From CAZXEJ01 sp964639895 (GTDB taxonomy: Bacteria; Desulfobacterota_D; UBA1144; Nemesobacterales; JADFKM01), in contig CAZXEJ010000002.1 in NCBI GenBank assembly GCA_964639895.1, positions 1 to 64,000 on the forward strand: a DNA stretch of 64,000 nt, written 5' to 3'. Under the pieces are notes generated by a model. The model was not told the DNA's origin. It was given only the letters and a program-made list of their open reading frames with translations, and made no database searches. The stretch's first letter is position 1. Each line of letters opens with the position of its first letter. The position numbers and the translations under genes are program-made. Of the stretch, positions 10,669 to 20,726 are shown one piece after another.

Positions 10669-11684
10669 CAGTTCCTGCTCTTGTCGACGAGCCTCTTCTT
10701 AAAGAGCGAGCTCATCATCTGGCGCAGCCTGCGGCCCACATCCTCGATGGGGTGCTCTTCGCCCTTCTTGAGGAGGGCGTTATACACGGTGCGGCCCGCC
10801 TGGTTCTCGAGGATCCACTCGCGGGCGAACTCGCCCGACTGTATCTCGGCAAGCACCCGCTTCATCTCGGCCTTCACGGAATCGTTTATTATCCTGGGGC
10901 CGCGCGTGACGTCGCCGTACTTGGCCGTATCGCTTATCGAGTAGCGCATGTTCGATATGCCGCCCTCGTAGATGAGATCGACGATGAGCTTCACCTCGTG
11001 CAGGCACTCGAAGTAGGCCATCTCGGGCGGGTAGCCGGCCTCGACCAGCGTCTCGAAGCCCGCCGTGATGAGAGCCGTCAGACCGCCGCACAGCACGCAT
11101 TGCTCGCCGAACAGGTCGGTCTCGGTCTCGTCCTTGAACGTGGTCTCGATGATGCCGGCCCTGCCGGCCCCGATGGCCTTGGCGTAGGCGAGGGCCAGGT
11201 CCTTGGCCTTGCCCGTTGCGTCCTGGGCAACGGCGATGAGCGCCGGGACGCCGGAATCCTCCAGGTATTCGCTCCTTACGGTGTGGCCCGGGGCCTTGGG
11301 GGCCACCATGAAGACGTCAACGTTGGGTGGAGGCTTAATCATGCCGTAGTGTATGTTGAGGCCGTGTCCGAAGGCGATGGCGTTGCCGGGCTCGAGGTTG
11401 TGGCCTATGCTGCTCTCGTATATCTCCTTCTGGCTGGTGTCGGGCGCGAGCAGCATTATGACGTCGGCCCAGCTTGCGGCCTCGTCCACGGTGCGCACGT
11501 CGAAACCGGCCTTCTTGGCCTTCTCCCAACTGCCGCTCCCCTCGCGAAGCCCTACGACTACGTTCATCCCGCTGTCGCGCAGGTTGAGGGCGTGGGCGTG
11601 GCCTTGGCTGCCGTAGCCGATTATGGCTATCTTGCGTCTCTTCAGGTGGCTCAGCTTGGCGTCCTTATCGTAGTAGACCTTCAT
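10668..11684 (-). CDS. ilvC: Ketol-acid reductoisomerase, class I
   Basis: NAD(P)H-dependent isomeroreductase acting on acetohydroxy acids in valine, leucine and isoleucine synthesis. 338 aa, the class I length. The Rossmann motif GYGSQGHAHA is near residue 25, and the Mg-binding region ETDLFGEQ is intact. The ATG at 11684 overlaps the ilvN stop by 4 nt (ATGA), with AGGAGG in the ilvN tail serving as ribosome site. Order ilvB-ilvN-ilvC-psd-pssA. Confidence 0.98.
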   Translation of the reverse strand: MKVYYDKDAKLSHLKRRKIAIIGYGSQGHAHALNLRDSGMNVVVGLREGSGSWEKAKKAGFDVRTVDEAASWADVIMLLAPDTSQKEIYESSIGHNLEPGNAIAFGHGLNIHYGMIKPPPNVDVFMVAPKAPGHTVRSEYLEDSGVPALIAVAQDATGKAKDLALAYAKAIGAGRAGIIETTFKDETETDLFGEQCVLCGGLTALITAGFETLVEAGYPPEMAYFECLHEVKLIVDLIYEGGISNMRYSISDTAKYGDVTRGPRIINDSVKAEMKRVLAEIQSGEFAREWILENQAGRTVYNALLKKGEEHPIEDVGRRLRQMMSSLFKKRLVDKSRN

Positions 11685-12184
11685 TTGGCGCCTCCTTTTT
11701 TCTTCTTCTGCACGCTCCTGGCCAGCGCCACGCTGCCCGTGCGTGCGATCTCTTTTATCTTCAGGGGTTTCAGCAACTCGATGAACGCCTCTATCTTCTC
11801 CTTGTCCCCGGTGAGCTCCAGGATGTAGGACTTCGGCCCCACGTCGATCACCTTGGCGCGGAATATGTCGGCGATCCTCAGTACCTCGGCCCTGTTCTCC
11901 TTTACGGCCTCCACGCGCACGAGCACCATCTCGCGCTCGACGTGGGTGAGCTCGGTCATGTCGGTCACCTTGATGACGTCTATCATGTTGTTGAAGCGCT
12001 TGATTATCTGCTCGATGATCCACTTGTCACCGCTCGTGACAAGCGTGAGGCGCGAAGACGAGGGGTCGAGCGTCTCGGCCACGCACAGGCTCTCGATGTT
12101 GAAGCCGCGCGCACTGAAAAGGCCGGCTATCCGGGCCAGGACGCCCGGCTCGTTGTTTACGATGAGTGAAATGGTGTGACGCAC
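11681..12184 (-). CDS. ilvN: Acetolactate synthase small (regulatory) subunit
   Basis: Regulatory ACT-domain subunit that stimulates IlvB and confers feedback inhibition by branched-chain amino acids. 167 aa. The ACT core is at the N-terminus (HTISLIVNNEPGVLARIAGLF), and a second regulatory domain follows. The start is GTG at 12184 with AAGGAGG about 9 nt upstream. A hairpin followed by a T-run lies between it and ilvB, so its dose relative to ilvB may be set by partial termination. Confidence 0.96.
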   Translation of the reverse strand: MRHTISLIVNNEPGVLARIAGLFSARGFNIESLCVAETLDPSSSRLTLVTSGDKWIIEQIIKRFNNMIDVIKVTDMTELTHVEREMVLVRVEAVKENRAEVLRIADIFRAKVIDVGPKSYILELTGDKEKIEAFIELLKPLKIKEIARTGSVALARSVQKKKKGGAK

Positions 12185-12207
12185 GGGGGTCGCTTCCTCC
12201 TTGGCTC

Positions 12208-12263
12208 AAAAACTCAGGGGGAGAAATGGCCCCTCTCCAGCACCTGAAGGCCACGTCTCCCCC
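12208..12263 (-). terminator. Hairpin with T-run between ilvB and ilvN (terminator or attenuator)
   Basis: On the minus strand GGGGGAGA (12263-12256) pairs with TCTCCCCC (12224-12217), and inside it TGGCC pairs with GGCCA. TGAG and then TTTTT (12212-12208) follow. It has the shape of an intrinsic terminator but stands inside an apparent operon, 40 nt after the ilvB stop, so leaky termination or attenuation is plausible. Confidence 0.7.
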
Positions 12264-12302
12264 CGGCTTTTACGCGCAAAACTGCTGAGGCGCGGGCTAG
12301 GC

Positions 12303-14012
12303 TCAAGCCATATCGACGGGCTCGAGTATCATCTCATTCATGGCCCCGCCCGGAGCTATCATAGGATAGACCAATTCCTCGTAGTCCACAACAACCTCGA
12401 CCAGCACGACGCCCGGTGTGCTCAACGCTTCGCGCAGCGTGGGCTCGAGCTCCTCGGGCCTCACGCACCGCATACCCTTGGCACCGAACGCCTCGGCCAG
12501 CTTGACGAAGTCGGGCAGCACCTCGAAGTAGGACGACGAGTAGTTGCCATCGAAGAACAGCGTCTGCCACTGGCGGACCATGCCGTGGTGGCGGTTGTTG
12601 AAGACGATTATCTTGAGGTCCAGGTCGTGCTCGACGGCCGTACACAGCTCCTGCATGTTCATCTGGAAGCTGCCGTCCCCGCAGACGGCGATCACTCGCT
12701 CGTCGGGCCGGGCGAACTTGGCCCCTATGGCGGCGGGGAAACCGAACCCCATCGTGCCCAGGCCGCCCGAGGTGATGTGCGTGCGGGGGCGCTGGAACTT
12801 GTAGAACTGCGCCACCCACATCTGGTGCTGGCCGACGTCGGTCACGATGACGGCGTCGCCGCCGGTGAGATCCGACAGCAGCGCCACGGCCCAGCTGGTC
12901 TTGATCTTCGTATCGCTCTGCTGGTAGGTGAGCGGGTGTTCCCGCTGCCAGCGCTCGATGCTTGCGAACCACTCCTTCCTGTCCACCTCGAGGTCGGCGG
13001 GCGAGAGCTCCAGCATGAGGCGGAGCACCTGTTTGGCATCGCCCACTATCGGGCAGTGGACCTTTATGTTCTTGTCGATGGTCGAGGGGTCGATGTCGAT
13101 GTGTACGATCTTGGCGTTGGGCGCGAAGCGCTCGAAGTTCCCCCCCGTGGCACGGTCGTCGAAACGGGCCCCGATCGATATGATGAGATCGCTTTCGTGG
13201 ACGGCCATGTTGGCCGCATAGGAGCCGTGCATGCCGAGCATGCTTATGAACAGAGGGTCGGCCGAAGGGTAGGCGCCCAGTCCCATGAGCGTCGTCGTGA
13301 CAGGGATCTGGAAGCGGTGGGCGAACTCGATGAGCTCCTCGGACGCATCGGCCCAAATGAGGCCGCCGCCGCCGAAGATCACCGGCCGCTTGGAATCGCG
13401 AAGCAGCGAGAGCGCCTTCTTTATCTGGCCCAGGTGGGGCTTGGGGTAGGGCTTGTAGCCGCGTATGCTCACCTCCTCGGGCAGCACGTACTCGTCTTCG
13501 CCCACCAACACGTCCTTGGGCATGTCGACGAGCACGGGTCCCGGCCTGCCGGTGGAAGCGATGTAGAACGCCTCCTTGACGGCGCGGGGAAGGTCTCGCG
13601 TCCTACGGACGAGCGTGTTGTGCTTGGTGCAGGGGCGGGTGATGCCGATGTGGTCGGCCTCCTGGAAGGCGTCGCTCCCCAGGTAGGGGGTGGGCACCTG
13701 GCCGGTGAATATGACGACGGGCGAAGAGTCCATCTGCGCAGTCGCGATGCCGGTCACGGTGTTCGTAGCGGCGGGACCCGACGTACAAAGCACCACACCC
13801 GGCCTGCCCGAGGCGCGTGCGTAGCCGTCGGCCATGTGTGTCGCCCCCTGCTCGTGGCGCGAGAGGACGTGCTTGAGACCGCGCTTCTCGTACTTCGGAA
13901 GGACGTCGTAGACCTTGAGCACGTACCCCCCGGGGAGTCCGAACACCACGTCGACCCCCTCGGCGAGAAGGGTCTCGAAAAACATCTCGGCACCTATCAT
14001 CCTCTTAGACAT
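12303..14012 (-). CDS. ilvB: Acetolactate synthase large (catalytic) subunit
   Basis: Thiamine-diphosphate enzyme condensing pyruvate with pyruvate or 2-ketobutyrate. 569 aa. The catalytic glutamate region (VLSRHEQGATHMADGYA) lies near residue 50. The ThDP-Mg motif GDGSFQMNMQELCTA with downstream NN is near residue 430. FAD-binding residues of the central domain are present. I use the ATG at 14012; a GTG 18 nt upstream is possible. First structural gene of the ilv-psd-pssA cluster. Confidence 0.97.
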   Translation of the reverse strand: MSKRMIGAEMFFETLLAEGVDVVFGLPGGYVLKVYDVLPKYEKRGLKHVLSRHEQGATHMADGYARASGRPGVVLCTSGPAATNTVTGIATAQMDSSPVVIFTGQVPTPYLGSDAFQEADHIGITRPCTKHNTLVRRTRDLPRAVKEAFYIASTGRPGPVLVDMPKDVLVGEDEYVLPEEVSIRGYKPYPKPHLGQIKKALSLLRDSKRPVIFGGGGLIWADASEELIEFAHRFQIPVTTTLMGLGAYPSADPLFISMLGMHGSYAANMAVHESDLIISIGARFDDRATGGNFERFAPNAKIVHIDIDPSTIDKNIKVHCPIVGDAKQVLRLMLELSPADLEVDRKEWFASIERWQREHPLTYQQSDTKIKTSWAVALLSDLTGGDAVIVTDVGQHQMWVAQFYKFQRPRTHITSGGLGTMGFGFPAAIGAKFARPDERVIAVCGDGSFQMNMQELCTAVEHDLDLKIIVFNNRHHGMVRQWQTLFFDGNYSSSYFEVLPDFVKLAEAFGAKGMRCVRPEELEPTLREALSTPGVVLVEVVVDYEELVYPMIAPGGAMNEMILEPVDMA

Positions 14013-14072
14013 ACACTCATACCCCCGCACGGGACGCTTGGTCCCGCCTGTTGTGGCCTAGATCGCGGCGTA

Positions 14073-14294
14073 TCAGAGGCTCTCTAGAAACTTCTTCTTC
14101 TTGAGCTCTATCTTGTCCTTGAGCGAGAGCTTCACCTTCTTGAGCCTCTTGATCTCGAGCTCCTCTTCGGGCAGCAACGCGTTCCGGCCCTCCATGTCGC
14201 TCACCTTCCTGTCCAGCTCGCGGTGTGCTTCATATAGTCTCCGGAACTCCTCGTCCCCCTGAAGGAGCTTCTCCACGACCTGTTGTTCATCCAT
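14073..14294 (-). CDS. DUF465 (YdcH-like) small helical protein
   Basis: 73-aa, highly charged, all-helical protein (many Lys/Glu, coiled-coil spacing) with the DUF465 pattern of an N-terminal LYEAHRELD segment and a C-terminal LKKxKLxLKDKIE segment. Its biochemical function is not established. ATG at 14294 with AAGGAG 8 nt upstream. It lies between tsaB and ilvB on the same strand. Confidence 0.85.
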   Translation of the reverse strand: MDEQQVVEKLLQGDEEFRRLYEAHRELDRKVSDMEGRNALLPEEELEIKRLKKVKLSLKDKIELKKKKFLESL

Positions 14295-14348
14295 AACGCC
14301 ACTCTCCTTAATGGAAAAAGTCTCGACCTTCGTCCTCTCCTCCCTCGA

Positions 14349-15026
14349 TCAAAGCTGCTCCCCGCCGAACTCTCTGAGATAGGCGGGCCTGAGCGAGGTC
14401 ACCTCGTCGGCGCCCCCCCTTAATAGCTTACCTGATCCGATCAGCGCGCAAACAGAGGCCCTGGGCACGTTGTGGGGCCCCTCAGCGAACACCAGTCCCC
14501 TGGCAGGCCCGCCCCCACGGCCCACCTCCCCGGCCACGACGGATACGTCCCCCACCACGAGCGCCCCCTCCGGGATGGAGCGCACCACCTCGGTCACCCC
14601 GCCCACGGCGTCCTCGCTCAGGCGGGGGGCGTCGAGGCCTCCGCCCCCAAACAGAGCCCAGTAGAGCTGGGAGCGCTTGGCGTCGAGCACGGCGCAGACG
14701 GGCCGCTCGACGAAGGGGACGTTTGCGGCGAGCGACGCAAGCGACGATACCTCCACCACGGGCACCCCCAGCGCATAGGCGAGCGTCTTGGCCGCCGACA
14801 CCCCGACGCGAAGGGCCGTGTAGTAGCCGGGCCCCACGTCGACGGCCACCCCGTCGAGCTCCCTCTTCTCCACCTCGACCATCTCCAGCAGCGCCGCCGT
14901 CATCGGGGCAAGCTTTGCGGCGTGGGCCGGCCGGACGTCCACGTACAGCTCGCCCAGCACGCGGCCCTCTTCCACCAGCGCGACGCTGCCGGCGTAGGTG
15001 GAAGTCTCGATACCAAGCACCTTCAT
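14349..15026 (-). CDS. tsaB: tRNA threonylcarbamoyladenosine biosynthesis protein TsaB
   Basis: Non-catalytic Kae1-like partner of TsaD in making t6A37 on ANN-decoding tRNAs. 225 aa, the usual size. The ASKHA fold start MKVLGIETSTYAGSVAL and the conserved DVGPGYYTALRVGVSAAKTLA segment near residue 65 are diagnostic. The histidine pair needed for TsaD catalysis is not found, as expected for TsaB. Lies 13 nt after pilT. Confidence 0.93.
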   Translation of the reverse strand: MKVLGIETSTYAGSVALVEEGRVLGELYVDVRPAHAAKLAPMTAALLEMVEVEKRELDGVAVDVGPGYYTALRVGVSAAKTLAYALGVPVVEVSSLASLAANVPFVERPVCAVLDAKRSQLYWALFGGGGLDAPRLSEDAVGGVTEVVRSIPEGALVVGDVSVVAGEVGRGGGPARGLVFAEGPHNVPRASVCALIGSGKLLRGGADEVTSLRPAYLREFGGEQL

Positions 15027-15039
15027 CTCGTGGAAGTCT

Positions 15040-16221
15040 CTACCTGAACCTGTCGATGTCTATCTCGATCTCGTCGTCCTCGACCTCGGGATGGGGCATG
15101 GTCCTGCGCACGCCCTCGACCTCGGTATCGTCGGCCGTACCCTTACGGACGCCCTTTATCCTGAGATCGAGATCGCCCGGGTTGGTGGCCTGCCTCAGCG
15201 CCTCGTCGTAGGTGATGAGACCCCGGTTGTAGAGCGAGAACAGGCACTGGTCGAAGGTCTGCATGCCGTAGTGGAGGTGCCCCTCCTCGATGGCCGTCCT
15301 TATCTCCATCGTCTTTGCGGGATTGGATATGAGCTCGCGGATGCGGGAGGTGACGATCAGTATCTCCTGCGCGGGCACCCTGCCCTTGCCGTCCGCCCTG
15401 GGGACGAGGCGCTGCGATATGACGGCCTTGAGCACCTGGGCCAGTTGGTAGCGGACCTGGTTGTGCTGGTTGGCAGGGAAAATGGTGAGGATTCGGTTTA
15501 TGGTCTCCTGGGCGTCGAGCGTATGGAGTGTGGACAGCACCAGATGGCCCGTCTCGGCCGCAAGAAGGGCCGTCTCGATGGTCTCGAGATCACGCATCTC
15601 GCCGACGAGTATGATGTCGGGGTCCTGCCGCATGGCGGCCCTTATGGAGTTTGCGAACGACTGCGTGTCGATTCCCACCTCGCGCTGGCTTATGAAGCTC
15701 TTCTTATCCCTGTGTACGAACTCGAGCGGGTCCTCGATGGTGATTATGTGGGCCGAGCGGTTGGTGTTCATGTAGTCGATCATGGCGGCGAGTGTTGTGG
15801 ACTTACCGCTGCTCGTCGTACCGGTGACCAGGATGAGGCCCCTCTCCTCCTGGGATATCTTCTCCATTATAGGGGCCAGGTTGAGCTCCCGGAACCCCAG
15901 GATCTCGTGCGGAATGGCGCGCAGTGCCATGGCGATCAGGCCGCGCTGCACGTATATGTTGACCCTCCATCTGGCAAGGCCCGGAATGTTGTAGGCCATG
16001 TCCACCTCGGTGTTCTCTTCGAACCGCTTGCGCTGCCAGTCGTTCATGATCGAGAAGGCCATCGCCTTTATCTCCGACTGCGACAGCGCAGGAGCCCCTT
16101 TTACGAACACGATGCGTCCGTCTATGCGCAGAGCCGGCGGGCTGCCCGCCTTGAGGTGGACGTCGGAAGCGCCCACGCGGAGCGCACCTCTGAGGATGTC
16201 ATCCAGTTTAGTGCGGGGCAT
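15040..16221 (-). CDS. pilT: Type IV pilus retraction ATPase PilT
   Basis: Hexameric ATPase driving pilus retraction and twitching motility. 393 aa. The N-terminal PAS-like region has ASDVHLKAG, Walker A is GTTSSGKSTT, the Asp box and Walker B are LVGEMRD, and the conserved AIRNLIRE-like motif appears as the C-terminal MQTFDQCLFSLY segment. I set the ATG at 16221 (GGAGG 7 nt upstream). The C-terminal acidic tail (EVEDDEIEIDID) is longer than usual. No other pilus genes are in the window. Confidence 0.93.
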   Translation of the reverse strand: MPRTKLDDILRGALRVGASDVHLKAGSPPALRIDGRIVFVKGAPALSQSEIKAMAFSIMNDWQRKRFEENTEVDMAYNIPGLARWRVNIYVQRGLIAMALRAIPHEILGFRELNLAPIMEKISQEERGLILVTGTTSSGKSTTLAAMIDYMNTNRSAHIITIEDPLEFVHRDKKSFISQREVGIDTQSFANSIRAAMRQDPDIILVGEMRDLETIETALLAAETGHLVLSTLHTLDAQETINRILTIFPANQHNQVRYQLAQVLKAVISQRLVPRADGKGRVPAQEILIVTSRIRELISNPAKTMEIRTAIEEGHLHYGMQTFDQCLFSLYNRGLITYDEALRQATNPGDLDLRIKGVRKGTADDTEVEGVRRTMPHPEVEDDEIEIDIDRFR

Positions 16222-16263
16222 GGTACACCTCCGGCGTTTCCGTCCTTGCACCAATCAGGCCGA

Positions 16264-17331
<1,068 letters not shown>

Positions 17332-17351
17332 ATCGTTCGTTCCTCCTTGAG

Positions 17352-17381
17352 ATTATACACCATTTAGTACGAATCTCCTAA
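17352..17381 (-). promoter_or_regulatory. Possible recA promoter at the end of cinA
   Basis: On the minus strand TTAGGA (17381-17376), 18 nt, TATAAT (17357-17352), ending 20 nt before the recA ATG with a good ribosome site between. The -10 is exact and the -35 weak. I could not recognise a LexA box. Confidence 0.45.
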
Positions 17382-18597
17382 CCATGTCGAGGGCCGCCTG
17401 CGTGGAGGCGGTCTTGATCTGGAGCCTGTCGCCGCCGAAGAGGAACCGGCGCGAGAACACCCCCTTTAGGCGGTGCGAGAGCGCGATGTGCACGGTGCCC
17501 ACGGGCTTGGCGGGCGTGCCGCCGCCGGGGCCCGCGATACCCGTTATGCCGACCCCGAAATCGGTCCCGGCGACGGACCGTATACCGCTCGCCATGGCCT
17601 CGGCCACCGGTGCGCTCACGGCGCCGTGGGCGGCGATGAGCTCGGCCGGCACGCCGAGCAACTCGACCTTGGCCTCGTTGCTGTAGCTTACGACCCCGCG
17701 CTCGAAGCAGCCCGAGCTGCCGGGGACGTTCGTTATCCTGTGTCCCAGCAGGCCGCCCGTGCACGATTCGGCCACCGAGATCGTAAGACCGCGCTCGAGA
17801 AGCATCCCTACGACCACCTCTTCGAGCGTCCTGCCGTCGGTGGAAAAGACGCTCGCTCCGAGCCTCTCCACGACCAGCGCCGCCGCCCGGTCGAGCCGGG
17901 CGCGGGCCTCGCTCTCCGTTGCGCCGCGGGCCGTAAGCCGGAGGTGCACCTCGGGGAAGTGGGCCCTGAACCCAACCTCGATCCCCTCGAACGCCGCGCA
18001 CTCGATCCGCTCGGCAACCTCGCTCTCGCGAAGCCCCGTGGCCTTAACGAGCATCGAGAGGACGGCCTCCCGTACCGGGAAGCGCCGCTGAAGACCCGGC
18101 ACGACGTAGGCCTCGACCATGTCGCGGAATTCCGACGGCACCCCCGGCAGGAAGTAGTACACCACCCCCTCCCGCTCCACCTCGAACCCAGGCGCCGAAC
18201 CCCGCCGGTTGCGCAACGCCCTCGCCCCCGCGGGTACCAACCAGAGGCGGGCGTGGCCGCGCTCGACCCTCCGTCCGCGACCGCGCAGGTATTCCTCGAC
18301 CCAGCCGCGGGCCTCGTCGTCTTCGACAAGCCCGACCCCCAGGAAGCGTGCGGCCGCCTCCCTGCCCAGGTCGTCGGCCGTGGGCCCGAGACCGCCCGAG
18401 ACGACGACCGCCCTGGCGCGCGCCGCCGCGACACGCAGCGCAAGCACGATGTCGCCCACGTCGTCGCCTACGCTCGAGTGGTATGAGACCGGAAAACCCG
18501 CCCCCGCGAGCCGGTCGGCCGCCCACGAGAAGTTTGTATCCACGGTAAGGCCGCTCATTATCTCGCCCCCCGTGGTTATTATCTCCACCTTGACCAC
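17353..18597 (-). CDS. cinA: CinA family protein (MoCF-like domain plus nicotinamide-nucleotide amidase)
   Basis: 414 aa. The N-terminal molybdopterin-binding-like domain (EIITTGGEIMSGLTVDTN, VVSGGLGPTADDLGRE) is typical of ADP-ribose/NMN pyrophosphatase-type CinA. The C-terminal PncC domain (AESCTGGLLGHRIT and TGIAGPGGG) hydrolyses NMN to NaMN in pyridine-nucleotide recycling. GTG start at 18597 with GGAGGAGG upstream. Its neighbour recA is the usual partner in competence-related operons. Confidence 0.95.
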   Translation of the reverse strand: MVKVEIITTGGEIMSGLTVDTNFSWAADRLAGAGFPVSYHSSVGDDVGDIVLALRVAAARARAVVVSGGLGPTADDLGREAAARFLGVGLVEDDEARGWVEEYLRGRGRRVERGHARLWLVPAGARALRNRRGSAPGFEVEREGVVYYFLPGVPSEFRDMVEAYVVPGLQRRFPVREAVLSMLVKATGLRESEVAERIECAAFEGIEVGFRAHFPEVHLRLTARGATESEARARLDRAAALVVERLGASVFSTDGRTLEEVVVGMLLERGLTISVAESCTGGLLGHRITNVPGSSGCFERGVVSYSNEAKVELLGVPAELIAAHGAVSAPVAEAMASGIRSVAGTDFGVGITGIAGPGGGTPAKPVGTVHIALSHRLKGVFSRRFLFGGDRLQIKTASTQAALDMVRRFVLNGV

Positions 18598-18654
18598 CGT
18601 CTACACCTCCTCCGTGCGCCCGGCCGCGGCGGGTACGCCGCCCCCGTCACCCGC

Positions 18655-19113
18655 TCAGGCGAGCCTCGTCACCGCCTGGAGCACCAGGTTGGCGTAGAGG
18701 CCGGCCATCACGTCGTCGGCCACAACGCCCGCGCCGCCGGGCAGTCGCTCGAGCGCCCTTGCGGGCTGGGGTTTTAAGACGTCGAACACCCTGAACAGGA
18801 CGAACCCCAGCACCACCGTCCACCACGCGGGTTCCGGCACAAGGGCCATCGTCACCCCGAAACCGCACACCTCGTCTATGACCACGCACCGCGGGTCGCG
18901 CGTGCCCACGGCACGCTCCATCACACCGGCCGACCACACGCCCACGGCGGCCACGACCAGGAGGAACGCCGCGTAGTGAAGCGGCCCGAGCCGCGAGAGC
19001 ACCACCACGTAGAGTACGGCCGCCGCTACCGTGCCGGCCGTACCGGGGGCGTACGGAACGAGACCCACGTAGAAGAAGGTGGCCGCAACCTCGGCCACGC
19101 GCTCCCTCAGCAC
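18655..19113 (-). CDS. pgpA: Phosphatidylglycerophosphatase A
   Basis: Inner-membrane phosphatase that makes phosphatidylglycerol from its phosphate. 152 aa from a GTG at 19113 whose reading overlaps the ogt stop. PgpA landmarks are PGTAGTVAA near residue 25, VIDEVCGF near residue 75 and FRVFDVLKPxPA plus GVVADDVMAG at the C-terminus, which holds the conserved Asp pair. Three to four hydrophobic segments. The start rests on overlap and family length, not on a strong ribosome site. Confidence 0.9.
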   Translation of the reverse strand: MLRERVAEVAATFFYVGLVPYAPGTAGTVAAAVLYVVVLSRLGPLHYAAFLLVVAAVGVWSAGVMERAVGTRDPRCVVIDEVCGFGVTMALVPEPAWWTVVLGFVLFRVFDVLKPQPARALERLPGGAGVVADDVMAGLYANLVLQAVTRLA

Positions 19114-19640
19114 TCGACAGCCACCCCCTCGAGCTCGAGCAACTTCCTCTTGACCTCGAGCCCCAGGCCGTAGCCTCCGAGCCCTCTGTCTCGGGCGGCC
19201 ACCACACGGTGGCAGGGCACGACGACGGGCACGGGATTGGACCCGAGCGCCGCCCCCACGGCACGTGCGTAACGGCGGCCGCCAAGGCGCTCGGCGATGC
19301 CGCCGTAGGTATCGAGGCTCCCGTGGGGGATGCGGGCCGTCTCGCCCCACACCCTGAGCCTGAAGGGGGTGGCCCCCGCGGGGTCGAGAGGCACGGTGAA
19401 CGAGACCCTCTCGCCACGGAAGTAGCGCCCGAGCTCGCCGGAAACCCTGCGGGCGAGCGGGTGTGACGGTGCGTGGCGCACCACGGCGGCCCAGCGGTGC
19501 TCGAAGGCGGCGGCGCCCAAGACGATCGCCCTCAGGCCGCGCGGCGAAAACACCACGTAGAACTCGCTGCAGAGCGGTTCCGCCGGCACGGCCACGTATC
19601 CGAGCTCGCCGTCCTCCGACGCCTTCGGCGCGGCATCCAT
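19107..19640 (-). CDS. ogt: Methylated-DNA--protein-cysteine methyltransferase
   Basis: Suicide repair protein that removes O6-alkyl groups from guanine. 177 aa, the Ogt/MGMT length. The active-site PCHR is in NPVPVVVPCHRVV near residue 143, and the DNA-binding helix-turn-helix contains YGGIAERLGGRRYARAVG. The ATG at 19640 has GGAGGGGCTGAG just upstream; longer readings run across the promoter region. It overlaps pgpA downstream and is divergent from the FabL-like gene. Confidence 0.94.
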   Translation of the reverse strand: MDAAPKASEDGELGYVAVPAEPLCSEFYVVFSPRGLRAIVLGAAAFEHRWAAVVRHAPSHPLARRVSGELGRYFRGERVSFTVPLDPAGATPFRLRVWGETARIPHGSLDTYGGIAERLGGRRYARAVGAALGSNPVPVVVPCHRVVAARDRGLGGYGLGLEVKRKLLELEGVAVEC

Positions 19641-19672
19641 CTCAGCCCCTCCTCGAGGAGTCGTAACACTCA

Positions 19673-19700
19673 ATAGTAATACAAGGCGGACGATTGTAAA
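19673..19700 (-). promoter_or_regulatory. Predicted ogt promoter
   Basis: On the minus strand TTTACA (19700-19695), 16 nt, TACTAT (19678-19673). The distance to the ogt ATG is 32 nt with a ribosome site between. Confidence 0.45.
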
Positions 19701-19728
19701 GAAGGCTGCTCCGCCCCCCGGTCCCATG

Positions 19729-19756
19729 TTGAAAAAACCGGCAGGTCGCGTAGAAT
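19729..19756 (+). promoter_or_regulatory. Predicted promoter of the FabL-like gene
   Basis: TTGAAA (19729-19734), 16 nt, TAGAAT (19751-19756), in the divergent gap with ogt. Transcription would start near 19763, giving a leader of about 47 nt to the TTG start. Confidence 0.5.
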
Positions 19757-19809
19757 TTCCTTGCTGCCGCCCGCGCGCGGCGGCCCATCCTACCCGAAGG
19801 AGCCCTAGG

Positions 19810-20625
19810 TTGAGCAGGCCTGAGGACGACGTGATCCGCGACAACTGGGCACTCATACTGGGCGCATCGAGCGGCTTCGGCGCCGCCGCCGCCACAGCGC
19901 TTGCGCGGGCCGGAATGCACGTATTCGGCGTCCATCTGGACCGCAAGGCCACGATCCACAACGTCGAGCGCATAGTGGGCGAGATCGAGGCCGAGGGCCG
20001 GCGGGCCGTATTCTTCAACGTCAACGCCGCCGACGCCGCCAGGCGCCGAGAGACGATCGACCACATGGAGGAGGTCCTCGCCGAGTCCGGCCGCCCGGGC
20101 GGGATCAAGGTGATGCTCCACTCACTGGCGTTTGGGGCGCTCAAGCCCTACTTGGCCGACGATCCCAAGCGGGCCATAACCGAGTCCAACATGGAAATGA
20201 CGCTCTCCGTCATGGCGCACAGCCTCGTCTACTGGACCCAGGATCTGGTGGGCCGCGGTCTCATGAAGGGGCCGGCCCGCATATTCGCCATGACCAGCGC
20301 CGGGGGCCATCGCGTGTGGAAGACCTACGGGGCCGTCTCGGCGGCCAAGGCCGCTCTCGAGGCACACGTACGACAGCTCGCCTACGAGCTCGCTCCGGCC
20401 CGCATCACCGTAAACGCCATAAGAGCCGGCGTCACCGTTACGCCGGCGCTCGAGAAGATCCCCGGCAGCGACGAGATCATAGCAGGCGCCCTCAAGGCCA
20501 ACCCCTCGGGCCGCCTCACCACGCCCGAGGACGTGGCCGACGCCATCGTCGCCCTCGCAAGCCCCGGAACCCATTGGGTGACGGGCAACGTCATAGGTGT
20601 CGACGGGGGCGAGGACTTGGTCTGA
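19810..20625 (+). CDS. Short-chain dehydrogenase, FabL-like enoyl-ACP reductase
   Basis: 271 aa. NAD(P)-binding start ALILGASSGFGAAAATALA matches the SDR Gly motif. The catalytic pair is Y-x6-K (YGAVSAAK), the enoyl-ACP-reductase spacing, rather than the Y-x3-K of ordinary SDRs. The C-terminus GNVIGVDGGEDL is typical of SDRs. It probably reduces enoyl-ACP in fatty-acid elongation, but an SDR acting on another enoyl thioester is possible. I chose TTG at 19810 because GAAGGAG stands 7 nt upstream; the reading further 5' looks non-coding. Confidence 0.75.
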   Translation: MSRPEDDVIRDNWALILGASSGFGAAAATALARAGMHVFGVHLDRKATIHNVERIVGEIEAEGRRAVFFNVNAADAARRRETIDHMEEVLAESGRPGGIKVMLHSLAFGALKPYLADDPKRAITESNMEMTLSVMAHSLVYWTQDLVGRGLMKGPARIFAMTSAGGHRVWKTYGAVSAAKAALEAHVRQLAYELAPARITVNAIRAGVTVTPALEKIPGSDEIIAGALKANPSGRLTTPEDVADAIVALASPGTHWVTGNVIGVDGGEDLV

Positions 20626-20726
20626 GGCGGGGGGCCGACCGGGCGGCCGGGTAAGGATAGGTGGGCGGCGTAGACGACGGGCGGAGGAAGTGCCGACCGG
20701 GGAAGGGGGAGGGAGCGCAGACGGCC

